Assembly (NCBI RefSeq): GCF_023101345.1
Contig: NZ_CP095848.1
Location: 2,859,297-2,923,296 of the forward strand
DNA: 64,000 nucleotides
Reading direction: 5' to 3'
Source of the DNA: Hymenobacter sublimis
Lineage (GTDB): Bacteria > Bacteroidota > Bacteroidia > Cytophagales > Hymenobacteraceae
Shown here: positions 26,183-34,217 of the stretch, piece by piece
Layout: each line of letters starts with the position of its first letter
Numbering within the stretch: the first letter of the stretch is position 1
Position numbers and translations under genes: made by a program
Notes under the pieces: model-generated
Told to the model about the DNA's origin: nothing
What the model saw: the letters and a program-made list of their open reading frames with translations, nothing else
The model's database searches: none

Positions 26183-27727
26183 CTAGAACCGCCCCCAGGT
26201 AGCCAGCGCCTGCTGATGCTCCCGGCTGATTTGCCGAACAATAACACTATCGGGGCCGGAACCGACTAGGATGGCCGTGCCTTGCTCCCGGGCGTAGGGG
26301 TTGCGCACTGCCCCGGCCCGGCGGAGTTGCCGAAAATGCGTGCCGAGCGCAGGGTCGGGCTCGTCGTCTATTACCAAGATGTGCTCCCAGTGGCGGGCCG
26401 CCGGTCCAGGAAACCAGAACAGGTAGCTGCCATTGAAACTATGCGCCGCGGGTAGCGGACGGTGGCGGTTCACGTAATTGATGGCCCCGGCTTGCCCATA
26501 GTTGGCCGTGAGAATAAGCGTGCGGGCCCGCGTGGCGGCGGGCAAGGCCTGGTAAGCCTGCCAGGTTTTGTCGGCCAGTTCCTGCCAGCCAAGCATGTCG
26601 GCAAAATCCTGGGGCAAGGGGTGGTCTTGCCCGTCTTCCCAGCGCAGGGCACCCGTGCTGCGGTAATGCTGGCCCACCGCCACCATGCGGGCCGGCGAGT
26701 TGAGCGTGAACAGGATGGGTAGGAAGGGAAGGCTCAGCAGCAGCGGCAACACCAGCAGGGCCGGGCGCAGCACATTGGCTGCCCGGAGGGGCCAGCGGCT
26801 GAGCTGCTGCTGCCACCACACGGCCCCGGCCGCAAACAGAATGGGGTAGTAGCCCAGGGCGTAGTAGCTTTTGCCGTGCAGCAACGTGAGCAGCAGCAGG
26901 CCCCCGCAGTAGATCAGCCCCACTACCCGGTAGGGTTGCAGCGGCCGACTCAGCAGCAGCCCCAGCAGGCCTGGCACCCATACCCACAAAGCCGGCAGAC
27001 ACATCACGGCCTGATCGAGCCAGAACGCCGCTCCCGAAACATACACCAGTTGGGTGTCGTGCAATTCCCGCATGTGCTGCAGAAAGGGGATGCCATGCCG
27101 CAGCTGCCACAGCAGGTTTGGCAGCCACAGCCCCAGGGCCAGGGCGGCGCTCAGCCAGAACGCCCGGGTAGCCAGCACCCGCCGCAGGGGCGTGGCTAAC
27201 AAGGCTCCCAGCACGGCCGCAATAAAGAATAAGGCCGAATACTTATTAAGCAACGCCAATCCCAGCCCTACCCCTATGCCGTAGAGGTACTGCGGCCGGG
27301 GCCGCTGCACGTAGCAGATCAGCAGGTAACAAGCCAGAGTGAAGGCAAAGACCTCGAAGGAATTGGGCTGAAACAGAAAGTTGAGGCGGGCAAACCCACT
27401 GACGATATAACACAGCCCCGCCAGCACCACAGCCCACGCGCCGCCACCGAGCCGCTGAGTAGCCCGCGCCACCACGTACACCGTAAGGCTACCCCACAGA
27501 ATGGGCCAGAACTTCACCCAAAACCAACTGCCGCCCAAAGCCAGCGTAATCCAACTTTGCAGGGCCGTTAGCGGGGGCACCTCCAAGTAGCCCCAGGCCA
27601 GGTGCCGCCCGTAGTTGAGGTAGAGATACTCGTCGCGGTGCAGCTCGTAGGCGCGGCTGGCTAGCCCGTAGCCAGTAGCGGCCTTCAGGAGCGCAAGTAG
27701 CACAGGAAGCAGCCGGAAGAATTTCAC
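26183..27727 (-). CDS. GT39/ArnT-like membrane glycosyltransferase
   Basis: 514 residues with about ten to twelve transmembrane helices. The first external loop has HRDEYLYLNYGRHLAWGYLEVPPL, the acidic DE motif and P-rich loop typical of lipid-linked-sugar transferases (PMT/ArnT clan, GT-C fold). The C-terminal periplasmic part has ILTANYGQAGAINYV. It moves a sugar from a polyprenyl-phosphate donor to an envelope acceptor. The GT2 at 63.2 kb could make such a donor. Confidence 0.85.
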   Translation of the reverse strand: MKFFRLLPVLLALLKAATGYGLASRAYELHRDEYLYLNYGRHLAWGYLEVPPLTALQSWITLALGGSWFWVKFWPILWGSLTVYVVARATQRLGGGAWAVVLAGLCYIVSGFARLNFLFQPNSFEVFAFTLACYLLICYVQRPRPQYLYGIGVGLGLALLNKYSALFFIAAVLGALLATPLRRVLATRAFWLSAALALGLWLPNLLWQLRHGIPFLQHMRELHDTQLVYVSGAAFWLDQAVMCLPALWVWVPGLLGLLLSRPLQPYRVVGLIYCGGLLLLTLLHGKSYYALGYYPILFAAGAVWWQQQLSRWPLRAANVLRPALLVLPLLLSLPFLPILFTLNSPARMVAVGQHYRSTGALRWEDGQDHPLPQDFADMLGWQELADKTWQAYQALPAATRARTLILTANYGQAGAINYVNRHRPLPAAHSFNGSYLFWFPGPAARHWEHILVIDDEPDPALGTHFRQLRRAGAVRNPYAREQGTAILVGSGPDSVIVRQISREHQQALATWGRF

Positions 27728-27778
27728 GGCTCAATATAGAGAACCTACTATAAACACCACTGCTCCTTTGCCCCTGTT

Positions 27779-28024
27779 CTACAACTCCTTGGGGAGCCGG
27801 ATGGCGTGGAGATATTCATTCAGGCCGGCCGGGTGCTGAAACAAATGAATAAAGAGAATACGCTCCTCGTCCCACTCACACCACTCCTCGGCGTAGAAGT
27901 CGGCGGCGGCAAACAGGCGCAGGCGGAAGCTGTCCTGGCGCCGCTCGGCCAGCAGCTGACCGTGGCGGCGCAGGTGCTCGGCCTGGCGGAACATATGTAG
28001 TTGTTTGAACTCGGCAAATTTCAT
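27779..28024 (-). CDS. Hypothetical 81-residue protein
   Basis: Short protein with compositional features of real coding sequence: RQAEHLRRHGQLLAERRQDSF then FAAADFYAEEWCEWDEERILF. No motif is recognised. It lies 51 bp upstream of and on the same strand as the GT39-like gene, so the two may be co-transcribed. Moderately sure it is real. Confidence 0.55.
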   Translation of the reverse strand: MKFAEFKQLHMFRQAEHLRRHGQLLAERRQDSFRLRLFAAADFYAEEWCEWDEERILFIHLFQHPAGLNEYLHAIRLPKEL

Positions 28025-28080
28025 GAGCAGCTCCAGAACCCAAAGATACCACCTGCCAGTTCCGGGCGGCGACGTAGTGG

Positions 28081-28358
28081 GGTGAGGTAGCTCAAGGCCA
28101 TCCGTCTAGCCTAGTGTGCTACCCCTCCTTAATAGAACAAACCCTTGACGTGTGACTATTGAGGAAGGGCTTGTCAGGGTAGTTAGCAGGTGTGTGGCAT
28201 AAGAGAGAAAGAATGGCCGCGCCTCGCTCGCCAGGACACGTCCCTGAGTGAGGACGGATAGCACCGCGCGGGCTTGATGTGCTACATGCCCGCCATGCTA
28301 CCATTTCCTACCTCGCTCACCATTTCATCATCTCGCCCCTCCACTATCTTACCATTTC
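28081..28358. repeat. Palindromic repeat element, copy 2 of 3 (CCCTTGACG-core family)
   Basis: It fills the 347-bp gene-free stretch 28025-28371. The left end is GGTGAGGTAG, and GTGCTACCCCTCC occurs at 28116. The core 28136-28174 has ACAAACCCTTGACG and GGAAGGGCTTGT. The right end is CTCACCATTTCATCATCTC. It is more diverged than the copies at 8.4 and 41.1 kb. Its right end lies 14 bp upstream of the YfcC start. Confidence 0.75.
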
Positions 28359-28371
28359 CCATCTTCGCGGC

Positions 28372-29718
28372 ATGAAAACGATTCGCTTTCCGCATCCGCT
28401 GGTTTTGCTGGTGGGGTTTATTTTGCTGGCGTGCCTGCTGAGCTACCTCTTGCCCGCGGGCGTATTTGAGCGCCATACTGATACCGTGACGGGCCGGGAG
28501 GTAGTGGTGGCCGGCTCCTACCACCGGGTGGCCCCTACCCCCGTCAGCCCCCTGCAGGCGCTGGTGGATATTCCGAAGGGCCTGGTAGATGCGGCTTCCG
28601 TGATTTTCCTGGTGTTTCTGGCCGGCGGGGCTTTTACCGTCGTCGACCTGACGGGCGCCCTGCGCCGGGGCGTCGATTGGCTGCTGCTGAAGTTTCAGGG
28701 GCGCGAGGCCGTAGTAATTCCCATTATTTCGGTGCTGTTTGCCACCATGGGGGCCCTGGAAAACATGCAGGAAGAAATTGTGCCCCTAGTGCCCGTCCTA
28801 CTGATTTTGATGCGCCGCATTGGCTACCCCACCGTTACGGCCGCCGCCGTTAGTATTGGCTCGGCGGCGGTGGGGGCGGCCTTCAGCCCTCTGAACCCAT
28901 TTCAGGTGGGCATTGCCCAGAAGCTGGCCCAACTGCCCCTGCTTTCCGGCGGCGGCTTCCGCCTGGCATTCCTGCTACTGGCCCTCACCATCTGGATAGC
29001 CGGCACCGTGCGCTACGCCCTGCGCCACCGGGTGCAACCGGAAACTGCCGATGCCACCACCCCCGGCACGCTGGCCGCCGGGCGCAACCATGGCTTAGTA
29101 TTACTGCTGCTATTCAGCGGGTTTGCCTTCTTTGCCTACGGGGTGCTGCAGCTGGGCTGGGAGTTTGAGCAGATGGCAGCTTTGTTCTTCACGCTGGGGG
29201 TAGTGGCAGGCCTGGTAGGCGGGCTGGGCCTAACGGGCACGGCCGAAGGCTTCATTGCCGGCTTCCGCGACATTGCGTTTTCTGCCCTGCTCATTGGGTT
29301 TGCCCGGGCCATTTTTGTGGTGCTAGAGCAGGGCCAGATTGTGGATACCATTGTCAACGGCCTGTCGGCGCCGCTAGCGGGCTTACCGGCCTGGACGGCG
29401 GCCCTGGGCATGATGGGCGTGCACACGGCCCTGCACCTGCCCGTGCCCAGCGTTAGTGGCCAGGCCGTGCTCACCATGCCCCTGCTCGTGCCCCTCTCCG
29501 ACCTCATCGGCCTCTCGCGCCAGGTAACGGTGCTGGCCTACCAGTACGGTGCCGGCCTCTGCGAGCTGATAACGCCCACCAACGGTGCCCTCATGGCCAT
29601 TGTGGCGGCCTGCGGCGTGCGGTTTGACGAGTGGTGGCGCTTTGCCTTCCCGCTATACTTGGCGCTGGTAGTGCTAGCCGCCGTGGCCATTATCGCCGGT
29701 ATTGTGGTGGGTCTGTAA
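28372..29718 (+). CDS. YfcC-type membrane permease
   Basis: 448 residues, about 11-12 transmembrane helices. ATG 28372 begins MKTIRFPHPLVLLVGFILL directly after a repeat; the upstream frame is repeat DNA. Signatures are LSYLLPAGVFER, GALENMQEEIVPLVPVL, and SAAVGAAFSPLNPFQVGIAQ plus a matching SVSGQAVLTMPLLVPLSD in the second half. This fits the YfcC/ArcD-like group of amino-acid or dicarboxylate carriers. The substrate cannot be read. Confidence 0.85.
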   Translation: MKTIRFPHPLVLLVGFILLACLLSYLLPAGVFERHTDTVTGREVVVAGSYHRVAPTPVSPLQALVDIPKGLVDAASVIFLVFLAGGAFTVVDLTGALRRGVDWLLLKFQGREAVVIPIISVLFATMGALENMQEEIVPLVPVLLILMRRIGYPTVTAAAVSIGSAAVGAAFSPLNPFQVGIAQKLAQLPLLSGGGFRLAFLLLALTIWIAGTVRYALRHRVQPETADATTPGTLAAGRNHGLVLLLLFSGFAFFAYGVLQLGWEFEQMAALFFTLGVVAGLVGGLGLTGTAEGFIAGFRDIAFSALLIGFARAIFVVLEQGQIVDTIVNGLSAPLAGLPAWTAALGMMGVHTALHLPVPSVSGQAVLTMPLLVPLSDLIGLSRQVTVLAYQYGAGLCELITPTNGALMAIVAACGVRFDEWWRFAFPLYLALVVLAAVAIIAGIVVGL

Positions 29719-29764
29719 CAACACTTCGGCTCTAGAAAAGCCGCCGTCACACAGTAAAAGTCCA

Positions 29765-29808
29765 TCATCCTGAGCTATGTGGCGCATCAAGCTACATGCT
29801 CAGGATGA
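29765..29808. repeat. TCATCCTGAGC inverted repeat
   Basis: TCATCCTGAGCTATGT at 29765-29780 pairs with ACATGCTCAGGATGA at 29794-29808 with a single unpaired base. It lies between convergent genes. Confidence 0.75.
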
Positions 29809-29841
29809 CAGCGCAGAAATCACCATCTCACTATCTCATCA

Positions 29842-30243
29842 TCAGGCCAAGCGCAATTCTTCGGCTTCGAAGATGCGCTTGAGTTTGCGCTTCTTTTCTA
29901 CTAGCTGAAACCGGAAGGTATCGGTGGCTTCATTGTAAAACACGTCAGAAATAAGGCCCTGGTGGGGCGGCCGGCCCGGTTCGGGCTGCACTTCGCCTAC
30001 CACGTCGCCGAAGCTGAAGGGTGGCTTGCCGTACAGCTCCCGGAATAGGTCGCGGCTGACTTTAAACTGCTGCTCATCGTAGCGCAGCAAAATCCAGTCT
30101 TCGGTTTCATCAATCTTTTCGAAGACTTTGCCCAGGGGCTCCAGCCACTCAAACGAGCGGCGGTTGGCCGGATGCAGGTAGCTCAGGCCGAACTCGGGAG
30201 TCCAAGAGTACAGGCCGTAAATAACAGGTTTAGGACGAGGCAC
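29842..30243 (-). CDS. Hypothetical 133-residue cytoplasmic protein
   Basis: No signal peptide, no membrane segment. KPVIYGLYSWTPEFGLSYLHP opens the protein, followed by WLEPLGKVFEKIDETEDWILLRYDEQQFKV and a basic end (LVEKKRKLKRIFEAEELRLA). It looks like a single compact mixed alpha/beta domain. I do not recognise the family. The 278 bp between it and the next gene show no further feature. Confidence 0.68.
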   Translation of the reverse strand: MPRPKPVIYGLYSWTPEFGLSYLHPANRRSFEWLEPLGKVFEKIDETEDWILLRYDEQQFKVSRDLFRELYGKPPFSFGDVVGEVQPEPGRPPHQGLISDVFYNEATDTFRFQLVEKKRKLKRIFEAEELRLA

Positions 30244-30521
30244 GGATAAAAAAGCAGAGTACGGAATGAAGGTAGCGGGAGGTGCCAGCTACGAAAAAGC
30301 AGCCGCCACCCCTCAGGCAAGTGCTGGGCAAAAGGCCTGTGTTGGGCCGCATGCCGGAGGGCCAGCACCATCCGGAAGGCCGCATTTATACGGAGGCAAT
30401 TTCCAGCTTTTCGGTATAACTACCAGCCTGGCCTCTTCGTTCAGCCCTGAGGAGAAGGGGTAGCGGCTGGGGCGGCTTGGCCGTTCGGCTCCCGAACAAC
30501 GACGAAACGTTTCGGCTCCCT

Positions 30522-31211
30522 ATGAAGAAAGAAGACATCCACCTCAGCGACTGGAACCGCATCCTGTTCGGCGATGCACCCGTGGCCTTTACCCTGGAAG
30601 TGGTGGTGCGCACCGTGCTCATCTACTTCATTTTCCTGCTGATTATGCGCCTGATGGGCAAGCGCATGAATGCCCAACTAACCATAACTGAGCTGGCCGT
30701 AATGGTTACGCTCGGCGCCATTGTGGCCGTACCCATGCAGATTCCGAACCGGGGCCTGCTCCCGGCTGTGGCCTTGCTGCTGCTGGTGCTGTTTCTGCAG
30801 CGGGGCCTCAACTGGTTGGCCGTTAAACGGCGAAAAGTAGAGGTAGTACTGCAGGGCGACGTAACCATTCTGGCTAAGAACGGGGTGCTCCAAATTGATA
30901 AGCTCCGGCAGGAACGGGTTTCGCACGAGCAGCTTTTTGCCCAGCTGCGGGCCGAAAAAGTTACCCATCTGGGGCAGGTAAAGCGGGTATATATGGAGGC
31001 CGACGGCTCCTTCAGCGTTTTCAAGCGCACCCCGCCCGTGCCCGGCCTTACGGTGCTACCCGAGCAGGACGACCGGCTTCGCCGCACCCAGCCCCCGGCG
31101 CCTGACCAAAAAACCTGCAACTACTGCGGCTACTTGGCTACCCCCACCGACCACGCCGGTAACCGCTGCCCCAACTGCGGACAGCAGCAGTGGGTAGCGG
31201 CCGTGCAGTAA
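30522..31211 (+). CDS. DUF421 membrane protein with C-terminal zinc ribbon (1)
   Basis: 229 residues. Three transmembrane helices at about 25-110 carry RLMGKRMNAQLTITELAVMVTLG, the DUF421/YetF signature. A cytoplasmic alpha/beta DUF421 domain follows (about 115-185: VVLQGDVTILAKNGVLQIDKL). The extra C-terminal part has CNYCG and CPNCG, a four-cysteine zinc ribbon. DUF421 proteins have no settled function. ATG 30522 places a normal N-terminus before helix 1. Confidence 0.85.
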   Translation: MKKEDIHLSDWNRILFGDAPVAFTLEVVVRTVLIYFIFLLIMRLMGKRMNAQLTITELAVMVTLGAIVAVPMQIPNRGLLPAVALLLLVLFLQRGLNWLAVKRRKVEVVLQGDVTILAKNGVLQIDKLRQERVSHEQLFAQLRAEKVTHLGQVKRVYMEADGSFSVFKRTPPVPGLTVLPEQDDRLRRTQPPAPDQKTCNYCGYLATPTDHAGNRCPNCGQQQWVAAVQ

Positions 31212-31304
31212 GCTCCGGCTTAGCCCGCCTCCCTCCCGCTCACGAGTTGCCGGCCCCGGCCAGCCGCCGATAAACTCCTCCTGTTCACGCCTTTATGTTG
31301 CCTT

Positions 31305-32003
31305 ATGAAACCCGAGGATTTTCATTTGTTTGACCCGCTGCGGTTCTTTCTAGGCGATGTGCCGTGGAGTTTTCTGCTGGAAACCCTCTTGCGCGGGGCC
31401 TTTCTCTACGGCTTGCTGCTGCTGGCTATGCGCCTCATGGGTAAGCGCATGGGCGCTCAGCTCAGTCGCAACGAAATGGCCGCCCTGGTTTCTCTAGCTG
31501 CTGCCATTGGGGTACCCATTCAAGCCCCCGACCGGGGGCTGGTGCCACCCCTGTGCATCACCCTGCTTATTGTGCTGGGCCAACGCTACATTGCCGCCCA
31601 AACGCTACACAGCAAAAAGTTCGAGGAGGCATCGCAGGACGATATTGCCATTATGGTGGAAGATGGCTGCCTGAACCTGGACAAGATGCGAGAGGTAGTA
31701 CTACCCCAGGAGCGGCTATTTGCCCAGCTTCGCTCTTCCAGCATCGATCAGCTTGGTGAGGTGAAACGGCTCTACATGGAAGCCAACGGCGACTTTACCT
31801 TGCTGCGCCAGGAACCGCCCCAGCCCGGCCTTACCCTAATTCCGGATTGGGATGAGGAGTACATTCAGCAGCAAAAGAAAGCGCCCGGCACCTTCGCCTG
31901 CCTGCGTTGCGGCCACCTGGAGCGCAACCAGTCCGCGGAGCCAAACCACGCCTGCCCGCGCTGCCAGCAAAACCGCTGGACTACCGCCGTCACCTCAGCC
32001 TAA
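31305..32003 (+). CDS. DUF421 membrane protein with C-terminal zinc ribbon (2)
   Basis: 232 residues, paralogue of the preceding gene over its whole length: the same EDFHLFDPLRFFLGDVPW start, RLMGKRMGAQLSRNEMAALVSLA, a DUF421 domain with MVEDGCLNLDKMREVVLPQE, and a C-terminal ribbon with CLRCG and CPRCQ. The 94-bp spacing suggests a tandem duplication in one transcript. The two proteins may form a hetero-oligomer. Confidence 0.85.
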   Translation: MKPEDFHLFDPLRFFLGDVPWSFLLETLLRGAFLYGLLLLAMRLMGKRMGAQLSRNEMAALVSLAAAIGVPIQAPDRGLVPPLCITLLIVLGQRYIAAQTLHSKKFEEASQDDIAIMVEDGCLNLDKMREVVLPQERLFAQLRSSSIDQLGEVKRLYMEANGDFTLLRQEPPQPGLTLIPDWDEEYIQQQKKAPGTFACLRCGHLERNQSAEPNHACPRCQQNRWTTAVTSA

Positions 32004-32247
32004 CCTTACCTTGTTAAGCCGCGGTGGACGGTAGCGCAGCACACCAGGCCGGGTACCCTGCATCGGCTCAGGCTCTCGCGTGTTCCACGTGGTAGTGCGC
32101 GGTAGGGTAGGCCCAGAGCCTATTTCTCGCTAAGAACAGCTTCGTTGCCTTCAGTTTCAGTGGCTTAGCTGCCGTGCTACAACCTAAGAGGTATGCAAGC
32201 AGTATGAGCGGTTGTCGAGCTTCCCCGCTCCTTTCCATCGACAACCC

Positions 32248-34065
32248 ATGCCTAAAACTGACCTTCTCCCCGTCGCCGTGCTGCCAGCCGGCATGGGCGC
32301 TCTTCCGCACGAACACGGCACCACCTTCCGCGTGTGGGCCCCGGCGGCTACGGCCGTAGCCCTGGTGGGCCCCTTCAATCAGTGGGATGCCACTACCCAC
32401 CCGCTCAACCCCGAAGCCGAGGGCTACTGGGCCGCCGACTTTGCGGACCTTGCCCCGGGCACTGAATACAAATTTCACCTCACCACGCCCACCGGCGCGC
32501 TAGTTCGCAACGACCCCTACGCCCGCGAAGTCACCCATTCGGCCGGTAACTCCGTGGTGCCAGACCCCGATTTCGACTGGGAAAACGACCAGTTCCAGAT
32601 GCCCGCCTGGAATGAGTTGGTGGTTTATGAGCTGCATATCGGGACCTTTCACGCTCCTGACCCCACCCGGCCCGGCACTTTCCTGGACGCCATTGACAAG
32701 CTGGACCACTTGCAGGAACTGGGCATAAATGCCGTGGAGGTAATGCCGGCCACCGAGTTTCCGGGCAGCTTGTCCTGGGGCTACAACCCGGCCCACCCCT
32801 TCGCCATTGAAACCGACTACGGCGGGGCCGTGGCCTTCAAGGAGTTTATCAAGCAGGCCCACCGCCGCGGCATTGCCGTTATTTTGGACGTGGTGTACAA
32901 TCACTTTGGCCCCGGCGACTTAGACTTGTGGCAGTTTGACGGCTGGAGCGAAAACGACGGTGGCGGCATCTACTTTTATAACGACTGGCGCGCCGAAACG
33001 CCCTGGGGCCACAACCGCCCCGACTACGGCCGCGACGCCGTGCGCCGCTACATCCGCGACAACGCCCTGATGTGGCTGGAAGAGTACCGCGTGGACGGGC
33101 TGCGCTGCGACGCCATTGCCCACATCCGCAACGTGGATGGCACCACCGACGCCTCCCGCGACTTGCCCGAAGGGTGGAGTTTGATGCGTTGGATCAATGA
33201 GGAAATCCGGGCCGTGATGCCCTGGAAGATTACCATTGCCGAGGACTTGCTGGGCAACGAGTACATTACCCGGGCGCCGGAGGAGGATGGGCAAGGCTTT
33301 TCGGCCCAGTGGGACGCGGGCTTCGTCTACCCCATTCGCGACGCGCTAACTACCCCGCACGATGCCGACCGCAACATGCACGCCGTGGCCGAAGCCGTGA
33401 GTAACGTCTATAATGGCGACGCTTTCCAGCGGGTCGTTTATACTGAGTCGCACGATGAGGTAGCCAATGGCAAGGCGCGCGTGACGGAGGAAATCATGCC
33501 GGGCAACGCCGCGTCCTGGTTTCCAAAGAAGCGCTCTACCCTGGGCGCGGCGCTGGTATTCACGGTTCCGGGAATTCCCATGATTTTTCAGGGCCAGAAC
33601 ATGCTGGCCGACGGCTCTTTCTCCGATGATCAGCCCCTGGACTGGAGCCGGGCCGAAACGCACGCCGGCTTGGTGCGCCTCTACCAGGACCTGATTCGGC
33701 TGCGGCGGAACCTGAACGGCAATACCCGGGGCCTGCTGGGCCAGCGCGTGGATATATCTCACCTCAATAATGAGGATAAGATTCTGGCTTACATCCGCCG
33801 CGACCAAGGCGGCCCCGGCGACACCACCGTGGTGCTCTGCAACTTCGCCGACCGTTCTCACCCCGCTTACACCATTGGCTTACCGCGCGCGGGCCGGTGG
33901 CGCGTGCGCTTCAACTCCGACTGGCAAGGCTACGACCAGGAGTTCGGCAACTTTGAGAGCGTGGATACCGAGGCCGAATACGGGGTATATGACGACCAGC
34001 CCTTCCACGGTACGTTCGGGCTGGCGCCGTACTCAGTGCTAATCCTTTCCCAGGAGCCGGAGTAG
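32248..34065 (+). CDS. glgB: 1,4-alpha-glucan branching enzyme (GH13)
   Basis: 605 residues. A CBM48 domain (about 18-105) precedes a GH13 barrel with DVVYNHF (214-220), nucleophile D288 in GLRCDAIAHI, acid E332 in TIAEDL, and D403 in ESHDEVANG. Branching enzyme is preferred over malto-oligosyltrehalose trehalohydrolase because of the HDEV motif and the adjacent glycogen synthase, and no TreY is present. It cuts alpha-1,4 chains and rejoins them as alpha-1,6 branches. A terminator hairpin follows. Confidence 0.82.
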   Translation: MPKTDLLPVAVLPAGMGALPHEHGTTFRVWAPAATAVALVGPFNQWDATTHPLNPEAEGYWAADFADLAPGTEYKFHLTTPTGALVRNDPYAREVTHSAGNSVVPDPDFDWENDQFQMPAWNELVVYELHIGTFHAPDPTRPGTFLDAIDKLDHLQELGINAVEVMPATEFPGSLSWGYNPAHPFAIETDYGGAVAFKEFIKQAHRRGIAVILDVVYNHFGPGDLDLWQFDGWSENDGGGIYFYNDWRAETPWGHNRPDYGRDAVRRYIRDNALMWLEEYRVDGLRCDAIAHIRNVDGTTDASRDLPEGWSLMRWINEEIRAVMPWKITIAEDLLGNEYITRAPEEDGQGFSAQWDAGFVYPIRDALTTPHDADRNMHAVAEAVSNVYNGDAFQRVVYTESHDEVANGKARVTEEIMPGNAASWFPKKRSTLGAALVFTVPGIPMIFQGQNMLADGSFSDDQPLDWSRAETHAGLVRLYQDLIRLRRNLNGNTRGLLGQRVDISHLNNEDKILAYIRRDQGGPGDTTVVLCNFADRSHPAYTIGLPRAGRWRVRFNSDWQGYDQEFGNFESVDTEAEYGVYDDQPFHGTFGLAPYSVLILSQEPE

Positions 34066-34091
34066 GACCTACTGGCGGCACTCTTGCGTAG

Positions 34092-34158
34092 AAAGAGCGG
34101 TGATTTGCCGGCGGCGACAGTAAAAAACTGGCTGCGCCGGCAAATCACCGCTCTTTTT
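34092..34158 (+). terminator. Terminator-like hairpin between glgB and glycogen synthase
   Basis: AAAGAGCGGTGATTTGCCGG (34092 on) pairs with its complement ending in CTCTTTTTA near 34158, a stem of about 21 bp with a 23-nt loop and a T-run. It would uncouple the two genes unless it is read through. Confidence 0.85.
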
Positions 34159-34217
34159 ACGTGCGAAACCCTGCCAGAACCATATCTTGCCGCTACTCCC
34201 ACCGAATCCTCTTTCCC

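Noticed and set aside
32248..34065. Malto-oligosyltrehalose trehalohydrolase
   Set aside because: HDEV motif and neighbouring glycogen synthase fit a branching enzyme, and no TreY is present. A family-level phylogeny would settle it.
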